NCBI RefSeq assembly: GCF_020524905.1 | Contig: NZ_JAIVKI010000008.1 | Location: 1-64,000, forward strand | Source: Microbulbifer variabilis | GTDB taxonomy: Bacteria > Pseudomonadota > Gammaproteobacteria > Pseudomonadales > Cellvibrionaceae | DNA length: 64,000 nt | Reading direction: 5' to 3' | In this document: positions 1 to 9,758 of the stretch, one piece after another | Numbering within the stretch: the first letter of the stretch is position 1 | Layout of the letters: every line of letters begins with the position of its first letter | Program-made: the position numbers and the translations under genes | Notes under the pieces: model-generated | The model's input: only the letters and a program-made list of their open reading frames with translations | What the model was told of the DNA's origin: nothing | Databases searched by the model: none

Positions 1-64
1 GAATCCAGCTTTCCAGGGTCGCTGCATCATGAGCGGTAATTGTGAAAACGTCAGGAGTATCCAT
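1..64 (-). CDS. N-terminal start of an unidentified protein (cut by window edge)
   Basis: An ATG at 62-64 on the minus strand opens a frame beginning M-D-T-P-D-V-F-T-I-T-A-H-D-A-A-T-L-E-S-W-I that runs off the left edge. Only 21 residues are visible, too few to identify the family. It lies on the same strand as folK-folB but is separated from folK by a hairpin terminator, so it is probably transcribed separately. The existence of a gene here is inferred from the open frame, the plausible start and the GC-rich core-type codons. Confidence 0.45.
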   Translation of the reverse strand, partial: MDTPDVFTITAHDAATLESWI

Positions 65-142
65 GGGGCAAGTATACGCGAACTCAAATTACGTAACCTT
101 ATTTTCCGCATGGACCACTAGAGTGAATCAGCTCCAAAAATA

Positions 143-169
143 AAAAAGCAGCCCTTTGGCTGCTTTTTT
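143..169. terminator. Intrinsic terminator downstream of folK
   Basis: A-tract, then GCAGCC, loop CTTT, GGCTGC and a T-tract. The A/T tracts on both sides make it work in either direction. It lies just past the folK stop codon and separates it from the gene at the left edge. Confidence 0.8.
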
Positions 170-190
170 ATTTCACTGAAGTACTATCAG

Positions 191-682
191 TCAGGGCCAA
201 GCAAAATCTACCGGCCATAATTTCTGTGATGCCTGATCATATTCATCCCACAGCTGACGGTAAGTTTTCTGTTCAAGCGGATGCTGTGTTTTTGGAGCTA
301 TCTCTGCCAGTGGTTGCAATACAAAGGCATTTTTTACGATCTCACCACGTGGCAGCTTTACTCCCTCAATAGTACCCGTGAGGTTATCGTAAGTGAGAAT
401 ATCAATATCCAGAGTACGCGCGCTGAACTTCGGTCCAGAGCGCAGGCGGCCATTAGCGTCTTCAATTCCACGTAGACAGAGAGCCAGCTGCCCTACCGGC
501 AGGTCAGTTTGTAGCCCCACCACCAGGTTGTAGAAATTATCTCCTGGGAACCCCACCGCTTCACTCTCGAAAACACGGGACACCTGCAAATCGCCAAACT
601 GTTCGGCGAGGGCATCAAGCCCCGCGCGGATATGCTGTGCGCGATTAATATTACTGCCGAGGCTGAGATACACCTGAGCCAC
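191..682 (-). CDS. folK: 2-amino-4-hydroxy-6-hydroxymethyldihydropteridine pyrophosphokinase
   Basis: Transfers pyrophosphate from ATP to 6-hydroxymethyl-7,8-dihydropterin, the step before dihydropteroate synthase in cytosolic folate synthesis. At 163 residues the length is normal for the family. The N-terminus V-Y-L-S-L-G-S-N and the later R-T-L-D-I-D-I-L segment (near residues 92-99) are the hallmark HPPK motifs; the two Asp of D-I-D bind Mg2+. The start is a GTG two bases after the folB stop, so folB and folK are probably translationally coupled. A hairpin terminator follows. Confidence 0.95.
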   Translation of the reverse strand: MAQVYLSLGSNINRAQHIRAGLDALAEQFGDLQVSRVFESEAVGFPGDNFYNLVVGLQTDLPVGQLALCLRGIEDANGRLRSGPKFSARTLDIDILTYDNLTGTIEGVKLPRGEIVKNAFVLQPLAEIAPKTQHPLEQKTYRQLWDEYDQASQKLWPVDFAWP

Positions 683-684
683 GT

Positions 685-1074
685 TTACACTCCCGCAGAC
701 ATCGCTGCTGCACCTTTTGCCGGCCTTTCGCCGCGCTCGATAATGACACCCACATCCCTGGACCCTCTGACCGCACCCGGTTTGGACAAACGCAGTCGCA
801 GCCAGCTTACAGAAAACTCTTCCCTGACAATTGCCGCAGCCTGATCTGCCATGGTTTCCACTAGCAGAAACTCGCTGCTCTCAATAAAAGCGATCAGGCG
901 CTTGGCCACCGCTTTATAGTTCAGTGTGTACTCAATATTGTCTGTGCACGCCGCTTGACTGATATCAAAAGCCATCTCCAAGTCGAGGCTGACCGTCTGG
1001 CGTACTTCCCGCTCCCAATCGTAGATACCAATAATGGTATCCACCTTTAAATCTCGTATATAAACAATATCCAT
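685..1074 (-). CDS. folB: Dihydroneopterin aldolase
   Basis: Converts 7,8-dihydroneopterin to 6-hydroxymethyldihydropterin plus glycolaldehyde, supplying the substrate of the FolK encoded immediately downstream. The 129-residue protein starts M-D-I-V-Y-I-R-D-L-K-V and contains I-I-G-I-Y-D-W-E-R, the conserved FolB motif, with typical T-L-N-Y and E-T-M-A-D segments. The family normally has about 120 residues. The C-terminal tail after I-I-E-R-G is short and low in complexity. In many gammaproteobacteria plsY lies beside folB; here only about 50 bp separate folB from tsaD and no plsY is present. Confidence 0.93.
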   Translation of the reverse strand: MDIVYIRDLKVDTIIGIYDWEREVRQTVSLDLEMAFDISQAACTDNIEYTLNYKAVAKRLIAFIESSEFLLVETMADQAAAIVREEFSVSWLRLRLSKPGAVRGSRDVGVIIERGERPAKGAAAMSAGV

Positions 1075-1124
1075 TTATCGCTCTTTTCTTTTTGATACCT
1101 GGTGCCCTGTACTTTTATAAATTT

Positions 1125-2159
1125 TTAAAGCTCAGTCTTGGACAACTCAGTCATAGGCCAGCGCGGGCGCACATCTACCGCCAAGTCAGCCTGTTCCCCA
1201 GCTTTCAAGCGGAGGCTACCCGCATAGGCGATCATGGCGCCATTATCGGTACAGAACTCATGGCGAGGATAGTAAACGCTGGCACCGTCCTTGCGCAGGT
1301 TAGTTTCCAAACGCTCACGCAACAGTTTATTCGCGGATACCCCACCGGCAATTACCAGAGTTTTGTAACCGGAAGCCTTGATTGCGCGACGACACTTGAT
1401 CACCAAAGTATCCACTACCGCCTCTTGGAAGGCGGCCGCAATATCCGCGCAAGTTTGCTCATCCGGCAGGCCATCTTCGAGGGCGTGCTGACGCACAGTA
1501 GTCAGGGTAAAGGTTTTTAGGCCCGAAAAGCTGAAGTCCAACCCGGGTCGATCAGTCATGGGACGGGGGAAAGTAAAGCGCTTTGGATCGCCTTTCTCAG
1601 CCAGGGCTGCCAAGCGCGGACCACCGGGATAATCCAAATCGAGCATCTTGGCGGCCTTGTCAAAGGCTTCACCGGCGGCATCATCCAGTGATTCCCCCAT
1701 CAGCTCGTAGTCACCAAGGCCGCGGACTTCTACTAACTGGGTATGACCACCGGAGACCAGCAGGGCAACAAAAGGAAAGGCGGGTGGATTATCCTCTAGC
1801 ATCGGGGCCAATAAATGCCCCTCCATATGATGCACCGCCACAGCGGGCACACCCCAGCCATACGCCAGGGCACGGCCGGCACAGGCACCGACCATCAGGG
1901 CTCCAACCAGACCGGGTCCAGCAGTATAAGCTACACCATCCAAATCGGAGGGCTGAGTATTACTCTTTGCCATTACTTGGCGCACCAGCGGCAAGAGTTT
2001 GCGCACATGGTCACGGCTCGCCAGCTCAGGCACTACACCACCATAATCGGCGTGTAAGTCAACCTGACTGAACAGAGCGTGGCTGAGCAAACCGGACTCC
2101 GAATCGTAGATAGCGACGCCAGTTTCATCGCAGGAGGTTTCTATACCGAGGACGCGCAC
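1125..2159 (-). CDS. tsaD: tRNA N6-threonylcarbamoyladenosine transferase TsaD
   Basis: Catalytic subunit (with TsaB and TsaE) that moves threonylcarbamoyl from TC-AMP to A37 of ANN-decoding tRNAs. At 344 residues it is full length for the Gcp/Kae1 family. The N-terminus [10 protein letters not shown] is diagnostic, and H-M-E-G-H at residues 111-115 supplies the two metal-binding histidines. Further ASKHA-fold motifs are L-V-S-G-G-H-T-Q and A-G-G-V-S-A-N. The start is GTG; no strong ribosome site is visible. It diverges from rpsU, an arrangement common in gammaproteobacteria. Confidence 0.96.
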   Translation of the reverse strand: MRVLGIETSCDETGVAIYDSESGLLSHALFSQVDLHADYGGVVPELASRDHVRKLLPLVRQVMAKSNTQPSDLDGVAYTAGPGLVGALMVGACAGRALAYGWGVPAVAVHHMEGHLLAPMLEDNPPAFPFVALLVSGGHTQLVEVRGLGDYELMGESLDDAAGEAFDKAAKMLDLDYPGGPRLAALAEKGDPKRFTFPRPMTDRPGLDFSFSGLKTFTLTTVRQHALEDGLPDEQTCADIAAAFQEAVVDTLVIKCRRAIKASGYKTLVIAGGVSANKLLRERLETNLRKDGASVYYPRHEFCTDNGAMIAYAGSLRLKAGEQADLAVDVRPRWPMTELSKTEL

Positions 2160-2214
2160 TTGATTTCATTCTCGTGACTACTTCGAGGGGCGCTTATCAT
2201 ACTGGAAAATAGGG

Positions 2215-2243
2215 TTGCGATCCCGTATGGGAGTGTTTAGAAT
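2215..2243 (+). promoter_or_regulatory. Sigma-70 promoter of the rpsU operon
   Basis: TTGCGA (2215-2220) and TAGAAT (2238-2243) are separated by exactly 17 bp, near-consensus for sigma-70. The promoter lies in the tsaD-rpsU divergent intergenic region, about 90 bp before the rpsU start. Confidence 0.7.
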
Positions 2244-2332
2244 TTGCGCCCTCGCTGTGAACCGGCCACCGGATGCAACTGCGAGAGCATTGCCGGAATG
2301 GCCGAGAGAAACGAATTTTAACAGGTATCCTA

Positions 2333-2548
2333 ATGCCCTCTGTACGAATCAAAGACAACGAACCTTTCGATATCGCTCTGCGCCGTTTTAAGCGCTCCTG
2401 TGAAAAAGCAGGCGTACTGTCTGAAGTACGTCGTCGCGAGTTCTACGAGAAGCCGACCGCAGTACGCAAGCGCAAAGCTGCTGCCGCAGTTAAGCGTCAC
2501 GCCAAGAAGCTGCAGCGCGAAAACCGCAAGTTCCAGCGCCTCTACTAA
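2333..2548 (+). CDS. rpsU: 30S ribosomal protein S21
   Basis: Small basic protein of the 30S subunit, needed for efficient initiation. It is 71 residues, starting [12 protein letters not shown] and ending in the Arg/Lys-rich K-F-Q-R-L-Y tail, which is the typical bacterial S21 sequence. The frame is open further upstream, but the ATG at 2333 matches the family start and has an AGGT about 8 bases before it. First gene of the rpsU-(yqeY)-dnaG-rpoD cluster; the downstream hairpin allows S21 to be made in excess over primase and sigma factor. Confidence 0.97.
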   Translation: MPSVRIKDNEPFDIALRRFKRSCEKAGVLSEVRRREFYEKPTAVRKRKAAAAVKRHAKKLQRENRKFQRLY

Positions 2549-2616
2549 GAGCCGCAGGCAGCATTAAGCCTGTCGCAGCGAGGCAGCCGGACGGGCTCAG
2601 CCCCGTAGCGGTATCC

Positions 2617-2652
2617 AAAACGGCGTGCGAGCCCTACTCGCGCGCCGTTTTT
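2617..2652 (+). terminator. Terminator/attenuator between rpsU and yqeY
   Basis: A-rich start, then CGGCG-T-GCGAG, loop CCCTA, CTCGC-G-CGCCG and five T. This long GC-rich stem followed by T is a classic intrinsic terminator. In the E. coli rpsU-dnaG-rpoD operon a terminator at the same place reduces read-through into dnaG; the same role is inferred here. Confidence 0.8.
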
Positions 2653-2747
2653 CGTTCTGCCATCCCATTCTCCATGCACGGCGGACGCGCTATCCTTAGC
2701 GCTCAACCCTGTAAACCACAATCAATGCTAATCCCGGAACACTCACT

Positions 2748-3194
2748 ATGAGCACTCTCAAGGACACCCTGACCCAGGCCACCAAAGACGCAATGAAAGC
2801 GCGCGACAAAGAGCGCCTGGCCACCCTGCGCCTGATCAATGCTGAGATCAAGCGGGTCGAGGTGGATGAGCGTATAGAGTTGGATGATGCCCGCATCCTC
2901 GCCCTGCTGGACAAGATGACCAAGCAGCGCCGCGACTCCATCACCCAGTTTGAAAAGGCCGGTCGCGATGAGCTAGCAGCAGTGGAACAAGCCGAGATTG
3001 AGGTTATCCAAGAGTTCCTACCCAAGCAATTGACCGAAGCAGAAATCAACGAGATCGTCACCTCGGCAGTTCAAAGCACCGGGGCCAGCGGTATGGCTGA
3101 CATGGGTAAAGTGATTGCCCAGGTAAAACCTCAGGTGCAGGGCCGTGCGGATATGGGCGCAGTGAGTAAACTGGTTAAGGCTCAGTTAGCCTAA
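2748..3194 (+). CDS. GatB/YqeY domain-containing protein
   Basis: A 148-residue YqeY-family protein: M-S-T-L-K-D-T-L-T-Q-A-T-K-D-A-M-K-A at the N-terminus, the E-I-E-V-I-Q-E-F-L-P-K-Q-L segment in the middle, and the M-G-K-V-I and A-D-M-G-A-V-S-K-L-V-K repeats at the C-terminus. The C-terminal domain is homologous to the tRNA-binding tail of amidotransferase subunit GatB. The free-standing protein has no firmly established reaction. It sits between rpsU and dnaG, as in many proteobacteria, and ends 24 bases before dnaG, suggesting co-transcription. Confidence 0.93.
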   Translation: MSTLKDTLTQATKDAMKARDKERLATLRLINAEIKRVEVDERIELDDARILALLDKMTKQRRDSITQFEKAGRDELAAVEQAEIEVIQEFLPKQLTEAEINEIVTSAVQSTGASGMADMGKVIAQVKPQVQGRADMGAVSKLVKAQLA

Positions 3195-3218
3195 CCTCAA
3201 GCTCGAATACGGAACCCT

Positions 3219-5195
3219 ATGCCCAGCAAGATTCCCCAGCACTTTATCGACGATCTGCTCGCCCGCGCAGATATCGTCGAGCTGGTAGATAGCCGGGTCA
3301 AACTGCGCAAGACCGGGAAAAACTACTCCGCCTGCTGCCCCTTCCACGACGAAAAGACACCCTCTTTTACCGTGAGCCCAGACAAGCAGTTCTACTACTG
3401 CTTCGGCTGCGGCGCCAACGGCAACGCGATCGGTTTCCTGATGGAGTACGATCGCCTGCCATTTCCCGAAGCTGTGGAAAAACTGGCGGCCACCCGCGGT
3501 CTGGAAGTACCTCGAGAACAACTGGCTCCGGGGCAGGAGAAACGCCAACGGGAAAGTCAGAGCCTCTACCAGTTCGCGGAAAAAGCGGCCGAGTTCTACC
3601 GGGAACAGCTGCGCAGCCACCCCGCAGCTGGCAACGCCATAGCCTACTTGCGCAATCGCGGTCTATCAGGAGAGATCGCAAGAGACTTTGACATCGGTCT
3701 AGCCCCTCCCGGCTGGGATAATTTGCTAAATGCTCTTGCAGACAACGCAGAGATAGCCGACCAGCTGGAGCTGGCCGGGCTCGTTATCCGTCGCCAGGAT
3801 AGCGATGGCAGCAGCAAACCCGGTGGGCGCCACCATTACGACCGCTTCCGCAACCGCATTATCTTCCCCATCCGCGATCAGCGCGGTCGCACTATTGCCT
3901 TCGGCGGGCGGGTGCTGGGAGACGAAAAGCCCAAGTACCTGAACTCACCGGAAACCCCGATTTTCCACAAGAGCCGCGAACTCTACGGTCTGTGGGAGGC
4001 GCGCCAGGCCAACCGCAATCTGGAACGCCTGATCGTGGTAGAGGGCTACATGGATGTGGTGGCCCTGGCTCAGTTCGGTATTCGCTGCGCCGTTGCTACC
4101 CTGGGTACCGCCTGCGGTGAGGAGCATATCCAGCTAGCCTTCCGCCATACCAGTGAGTTGCTTTTTTGCTTTGATGGTGACCGCGCCGGTCGCGCCGCAG
4201 CGCGCCGCGCACTGGAGTCCGCCCTGCCCCATATGCAGGATGGGCGCAGCCTGCGCTTTTTGCTGCTGCCGGAAGGAGAAGACCCAGACACCCTGGTTCG
4301 CCAATTGGGCGGCGAACGCTTCCAACAGCTGATAGAAGAGCAGGCACGCCCCCTGGAGGATTTCCTCTTCGACCTGCTCAGCGAAGACATCAACCTACAG
4401 ACTATGGACGGCCGCGCACGCCTGTCCAAGCTGGCCGCTCCCCTGCTGGATTTACTGCCTGAGGGCGTTTACCGCCAACTGATGTTCCAGCAGCTCGCCT
4501 CGCGTACCGGTCTCGACAAGGAGACCCTGCAGGAGGTGATTCGCGCGGAAAAAACCCGCAATGCCCAGATACAGCAGCGGGCACAGGCACAGCCGGCAAC
4601 CGCCAATCCTGCCCCAAACCTCACTGCCGACCCGAATGAGGAACTCCAGCACCGCACCCCACCTGAACCCTGGCCCCGTGAAGGCGAGGCCCATTCAGGA
4701 CAATCCCCAGTTTTTACGGGCAGCCCGCGCCGCACTGGCCAGTACCGTCTGCCCCCCGAGCGTATGCTGGTCGCGTTGATACTGCACCACCCGGAGTTGG
4801 CCGCGGAGATTGAAGACTTGCAACAGTTTCACAGCACCGGCAACCCAGACCTGGTCCTGTTTGCACAACTGGTAGAGCTTTTCAAAAGCCGACCACAGCT
4901 TAACTTTCGCCAATTAATCGGCCACTGGCGCGCCCACCACGGCCCTGAGTCCAGCGATATACTGGCAAAACTGGCCATATCGCCCTTGGTATCCGGGGTT
5001 CGCCATCTAGCCCAAGGAAATAGCAATCTAGAGTACGATCCTCTGGCCGAATTCAGCGACTGTCTGCGCCACCTGGAAAAGTCCGATGCCAAACAGCGCA
5101 ATCGCAATCTTTTAGCCCAGTTAAAGGCCGGTACTCAGCTCAGCCAGGAAGAACAACTGGCTTTATTGGCCAATTGGCGTAAAAAAGACAATTAA
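3219..5195 (+). CDS. dnaG: DNA primase DnaG
   Basis: Synthesises RNA primers at the replication fork with DnaB. It has 658 residues. The CHC2 zinc finger uses C40, H43, C61 and C64 (C-P-F-H and C-F-G-C). The Toprim catalytic core starts near residue 270 with V-V-E-G-Y-M-D, and the metal-binding D-G-D-R-A-G is near 318. The DnaB-binding helicase-interaction domain follows a low-complexity Ala/Pro/Glu-rich linker at about 445-510. The linker is longer than in E. coli, accounting for the extra length (E. coli DnaG has 581 residues). It is not closely related to the zinc-finger primase of the mobile element further along, although both begin with the same finger type. Confidence 0.97.
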   Translation: MPSKIPQHFIDDLLARADIVELVDSRVKLRKTGKNYSACCPFHDEKTPSFTVSPDKQFYYCFGCGANGNAIGFLMEYDRLPFPEAVEKLAATRGLEVPREQLAPGQEKRQRESQSLYQFAEKAAEFYREQLRSHPAAGNAIAYLRNRGLSGEIARDFDIGLAPPGWDNLLNALADNAEIADQLELAGLVIRRQDSDGSSKPGGRHHYDRFRNRIIFPIRDQRGRTIAFGGRVLGDEKPKYLNSPETPIFHKSRELYGLWEARQANRNLERLIVVEGYMDVVALAQFGIRCAVATLGTACGEEHIQLAFRHTSELLFCFDGDRAGRAAARRALESALPHMQDGRSLRFLLLPEGEDPDTLVRQLGGERFQQLIEEQARPLEDFLFDLLSEDINLQTMDGRARLSKLAAPLLDLLPEGVYRQLMFQQLASRTGLDKETLQEVIRAEKTRNAQIQQRAQAQPATANPAPNLTADPNEELQHRTPPEPWPREGEAHSGQSPVFTGSPRRTGQYRLPPERMLVALILHHPELAAEIEDLQQFHSTGNPDLVLFAQLVELFKSRPQLNFRQLIGHWRAHHGPESSDILAKLAISPLVSGVRHLAQGNSNLEYDPLAEFSDCLRHLEKSDAKQRNRNLLAQLKAGTQLSQEEQLALLANWRKKDN

Positions 5196-5313
5196 TCTGC
5201 ATTAACCCCTTGAAAACTGCGGTCTCAACACTATATTCACTCACCCCGCCGGGCGGGATCGGGAACCCCAGCACCCTACACTTCGCACTAAAGCCGTTAC
5301 TTGACAGCTAGAG

Positions 5314-5343
5314 TGGTTATTGCTAATGCAAATACGCTATAAT
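5314..5343 (+). promoter_or_regulatory. Candidate promoter upstream of rpoD
   Basis: A perfect -10 hexamer TATAAT (5338-5343) lies 47 bp before rpoD. The best-placed -35 is TGGTTA (5314-5319) at 18 bp spacing, which is only fair. An additional TTGACA at 5301-5306 is too far (31 bp) to pair with this -10. Confidence 0.45.
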
Positions 5344-5390
5344 CCCGCGTCTTTGTCCCGTATTTTTATCCCCAGAATTCAGGGTTATGC

Positions 5391-7274
<1,884 letters not shown>

Positions 7275-7283
7275 GCCCCCACT

Positions 7284-7312
7284 AAAAAGCCCGGTTCGAC
7301 CGGGCTTTTTTT
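7284..7312 (+). terminator. Intrinsic terminator after rpoD
   Basis: AAGCCCGG, loop TTCGA, CCGGGCTT and a T-tract, 10 bases after the rpoD stop. It closes the rpsU-yqeY-dnaG-rpoD unit. Confidence 0.9.
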
Positions 7313-7363
7313 GTGACACAATCATGACCGCCCACAAGGGCCTACGGATGGCAGGAGTGCAGC

Positions 7364-7783
7364 ATGCAAAAAGAAGTCGCCAATAAACCGTTAGAGTCTG
7401 AAGGAACCGCCAACAAACCAGGCAAGAAAGGCATTGCCCGCCTGATTGCCGCCGCCAAATACTCAAGCGAAGGTCTCACCGCCGCCTGGCGCAATGAGGA
7501 GGCCTTTCGTATCGAAGTTATCCTCGCTGTCTTCTTTGTCCCTTTTGCCTTATGGCTAGGAGACACGCCGGCTGAACGCGCTGTACTGATAGCTGTTAGC
7601 CTGGTGGTATTGCCATTGGAGCTGATCAATAGCGCTATAGAGGCAACTGTGGACCGCATAGGAGCCGAAAGGCACCCACTGGCTAAGATTGCCAAAGACA
7701 CCGGTTCTGCCGCCGTAGCGATGGCTCTGTTAATGTGGTTTATCGTCTGGGGTTGTATCGTGATCCCCAAACTGCCGATTTAG
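7364..7783 (+). CDS. dgkA: Diacylglycerol kinase
   Basis: Small inner-membrane enzyme that phosphorylates diacylglycerol with ATP, recycling lipid released by periplasmic glucan synthesis. It has 139 residues: a polar N-terminal tail of about 30, then the A-W-R-N-E-E-A-F-R surface helix, three membrane segments (about 52-68, 72-90 and 112-135), and the active-site signature N-S-A-I-E-A-T-V-D-R-I near residues 88-98. CAGGAG lies 6 bases before the ATG. A long perfect hairpin follows the gene. Confidence 0.95.
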   Translation: MQKEVANKPLESEGTANKPGKKGIARLIAAAKYSSEGLTAAWRNEEAFRIEVILAVFFVPFALWLGDTPAERAVLIAVSLVVLPLELINSAIEATVDRIGAERHPLAKIAKDTGSAAVAMALLMWFIVWGCIVIPKLPI

Positions 7784-7810
7784 CCGCACTAGTTAAAGAT
7801 TATTGACGAA

Positions 7811-7837
7811 AGAAAGGGAGGCCTAGCCTCCCTTTCT
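7811..7837. terminator. Perfect hairpin after dgkA
   Basis: AGAAAGGGAGGC, loop CTA, GCCTCCCTTTCT: a 12-bp perfect stem about 27 bases after the dgkA stop. There is no long T-tract, so it may end transcription weakly or protect the mRNA 3' end. The 253 bases from here to the tRNA hold no gene that I can see. Confidence 0.6.
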
Positions 7838-8090
7838 ACAATTTGAACAGAAGTACCAATTGGCGCTAGCAAACCGAACAAGCGTACCAACAAATTAAAG
7901 TGGTGACGCTCAACTCTTGTTATCTAGATCAAGAAACTCAGCAGAAAAATTCGATCAAATAATAGCCACTGAGATTGATGTTGTTATGCAGACTCGACAG
8001 GAAGAAATCTCTGCCACAAAGGCATTGATTTAAAAGGAAAAATCTTGTACTTTGCCCAACCGCTTGCAACGATACCTGCAGGCAAAGTGT

Positions 8091-8167
8091 GGGCCCTTAG
8101 CTCAGTTGGTTAGAGCATCCGACTCATAATCGGCAGGTCCTGGGTTCAAGTCCCGGAGGGCCCACCA
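8091..8167 (+). tRNA. tRNA with CAU anticodon, probably tRNA-Ile2 (ileX-like)
   Basis: 77-nt cloverleaf: acceptor arm GGGCCCT/AGGGCCC, discriminator A, encoded CCA, D-arm G-C-T-C-A-G-T-T-G-G, anticodon loop containing CAT (8125-8127) and T-arm with G-G-T-T-C-A-A-G-T-C. CAU can mean elongator Met or, after lysidine modification, Ile (AUA). The anticodon-stem sequence GACTCATAATC and the location downstream of rpoD match E. coli ileX, so Ile2 is preferred. Its 3' 47 bp serve as the island attachment site and are repeated at 47129. Confidence 0.93.
8121..8167 (+). repeat. attL: 3' part of the tRNA, 47-bp direct repeat of the island
   Basis: From GACTCATAATCGG to the terminal CCA, all 47 bases recur exactly at 47129-47175. 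Flanking bases differ on both sides. A tRNA 3' end duplicated at the far side of AT-rich DNA is the standard footprint of tyrosine-integrase insertion. Confidence 0.92.
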
Positions 8168-8342
8168 TTTTTAATCCCCCATGAATCTCATCCATTTCTT
8201 GCTGATTCAAATCCCCCGCTATCCTTAGCTTTCAGGGGAAGCGATCACTTACTCGCCACCTTACAAAAATTAACTAAGGAAATATTCGTAGCTTCCTAGG
8301 GCCCGCCGATTGCTAAAAGCTCAGGTATTTATTGGCCCACTA

Positions 8343-8604
8343 TTGATGCGGGGAAAGGCCTCGTAAGGAAAATCGTGTAATTCAAGAAGCACTGAATGCT
8401 TTTATTCTTTTTGAGATGTCGCTGGACTATCTGGTGATGGGCCAGCCAATGGAGGAAAGCCCCATCCACAATGAAGTGCTATTTAAGCGCTTCAAGCTGC
8501 TGGAGACTTTTGATGATCAAGACAAGGACACGGTGATTCGGGTGATCGATGCGATTATCGCTCAGCGTCAGGTCGAACATGCCATGCGGCCATTAGAGCG
8601 CTAA
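8343..8604 (+). pseudogene. Remnant of an XRE-family regulator (C-terminal part)
   Basis: The open frame reads ...Q-E-A-L-N-A-F-I-L-F-E-M-S-L-D-Y-L-V-M-G-Q-P-M... and ends with a helix rich in I-D-A-I-I-A. This matches the region after the helix-turn-helix of SinR/XRE-type repressors (commonly A-L-x-V-S-L-D-Y-L-V). The DNA-binding domain is missing: the frame is blocked by a stop near 8340. An internal ATG at 8416 could give a 62-residue peptide, but the gene looks decayed. The hairpin at 8594-8625 overlaps its stop codon. Confidence 0.55.
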
Positions 8605-8625
8605 CTACTGATAGTTAGCGCTCTA
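8594..8625. terminator. Terminator-like hairpin
   Basis: TAGAGCGCTAACTA, loop CTGA, TAGTTAGCGCTCTA: a 14-bp perfect stem followed by T-rich DNA. It includes the stop codon of the XRE remnant. Confidence 0.7.
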
Positions 8626-8709
8626 TGTTTCTTATTTTCTGGGTGCTTAGTACTGATTAGCGAGCAAACAAAAAATCATCCTCGTTATAAGCCTGGGGAT
8701 GCTGAACTC

Positions 8710-9027
8710 TTAACTTAGCGGCTCCACTTCACATACTTCCAAAATATTACACTCTGCAAGTTTGTTTTCTGGGCCCTCATAAATTCCTATTTTGTCCCCA
8801 ACCACCAAAAGAGCAACGGATTCTTCATCTAAAATAAATTTAGCTTGAAGCATACCTGATTCACCGGGAGCTATATCTGCATTGCACTTAGATATAACAC
8901 CAGTATGGTAATGATTCTTATAGAGAAAATTGGGGCGCAAGCCCTTTTTTACTGCATGAGTACTTTTGTATTCATCCACAGAAGAAACAAAACACTCAAG
9001 CTGGGCGGTTACAATAAAAGTTTTCAT
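8710..9027 (-). CDS. EF-Tu domain-3-like small protein, candidate immunity partner of the adjacent toxin tip
   Basis: About 105 residues starting M-K-T-F-I-V-T-A, with the ATG 4 bases after the stop of the preceding toxin-tip frame. An earlier ATG at 9045 would overlap that frame and is less likely. The core L-R-P-N-F-L-Y-K, T-G-V-I-S, A-P-G-E-S-G-M-L-Q-A-K-F-I, G-D-K-I-G-I-Y-E-G resembles the C-terminal beta-barrel of elongation factor Tu (R-P-Q-F, T-G, M-P-G-D, F-A-I-R-E-G). This is a motif-level judgement. In polymorphic-toxin loci the gene directly after a tip is normally its immunity gene, so that role is inferred. Alternatively it may be a host-factor mimic needed by the toxin. Confidence 0.6.
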   Translation of the reverse strand: MKTFIVTAQLECFVSSVDEYKSTHAVKKGLRPNFLYKNHYHTGVISKCNADIAPGESGMLQAKFILDEESVALLVVGDKIGIYEGPENKLAECNILEVCEVEPLS

Positions 9028-9031
9028 CGCA

Positions 9032-9472
9032 TCAATAATTGTCAATTACATGTATTCCATATCTTTTAGCGTCAGCATTTACCGCTTGCAAGGAAATCGC
9101 ATCATATGACAGGAACGTACCTATACCAGGCTCATTAACCCTAACACCAAGGGAGAAAGTTGCATCTGATACCCGTGTATAAACTGCTGTCAATCCGCTT
9201 GTGGTTTCACCCATTTTTCCCAATGCAGTAACAAAAGCTCTTGCTTGAGTAATGTTGGTCCAGAATTGTTTTTGAGTAAAACCAGATGGATTACCATCAA
9301 TTGAAAAGCTTTGAGTTGATAAAGCTGCTGCCAACTCAACCTCGTCCATAACCCTCACTAAAACATGTCCGTTTTCAGCAGAGCTAGTCAGAGATAGTGT
9401 CGCCGCAAGTGCGCCACCTTTAGCTAAATGCATAGCCCATTCTGCAAATGCACTAGATGGAAGACCTATCAA
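9032..9472 (-). CDS. Orphan polymorphic-toxin C-terminal tip (tip 2)
   Basis: The frame is open from the 17-bp repeat: V-F-A-Q-K-G-A-G-S-A-I-L-A-G-R-L-I-G-L-P-S-S, then 140 further residues ending in G-I-H-V-I-D-N-Y. The only start codons near the beginning are a TTG at 9472 and internal codons, so this looks like a toxin tip detached from its carrier protein rather than an independent gene. The V-F-A-Q-K-G opening is shared with the unrelated tip carried by the mobile element. A hydrophobic Ala/Gly-rich segment (residues about 10-35) precedes a polar domain of unknown type. I cannot assign a toxic activity. It is followed closely by the EF-Tu-like gene. Confidence 0.6.
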   Translation of the reverse strand: MIGLPSSAFAEWAMHLAKGGALAATLSLTSSAENGHVLVRVMDEVELAAALSTQSFSIDGNPSGFTQKQFWTNITQARAFVTALGKMGETTSGLTAVYTRVSDATFSLGVRVNEPGIGTFLSYDAISLQAVNADAKRYGIHVIDNY

Positions 9473-9500
9473 CCTTCCTGCAAGTATCGCCGAGCCAGCC

Positions 9501-9517
9501 CCCTTTTGTGCAAAGAC
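9501..9517 (+). repeat. 17-bp direct repeat, copy A (element boundary)
   Basis: CCCTTTTGTGCAAAGAC, identical to 16451-16467 and 23401-23417. On the minus strand it reads GTC TTT GCA CAA AAG GG, i.e. V-F-A-Q-K-G. The central CTTT-TGTGC-AAAG is a small dyad, as expected for a tyrosine-recombinase core site. Flanks differ on both sides, so 17 bp is the full match between the outer copies. Confidence 0.9.
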
Positions 9518-9728
9518 ATCACCCCGAGGCCGGTCGCACCTTAACTTTCCATTTTTCCTAGCGCAATCAACGACTTAGCAACCATTTTTCCCGGCACCAC
9601 TGGCTCTTCACCATTTTTTTGCCCCGACGCGGGTTTTACCTTAGCCGGATGTTTTTCCAGAGGCAACGGCCCCTTCTGTTCAGCCGCGCAGGCGCGCCAG
9701 CGCCTGGCCGCCGACAGGCGGTTAAAGC

Positions 9729-9748
9729 GGAGGGGCGTTTGCCCCTCC
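9729..9748. terminator. Hairpin after the small ORF of element copy 1
   Basis: GGAGGGGC, loop GTTT, GCCCCTCC; 8-bp perfect stem just past the stop of the minus-strand small ORF. Probably ends its transcript before the toxin tip. Confidence 0.6.
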
Positions 9749-9758
9749 TGGTTACTGG

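Noticed and set aside
5301..5329. TTGACA at 5301 as the -35 box for rpoD.
   Set aside because: No -10 hexamer at 16-18 bp; the good TATAAT is 31 bp away.
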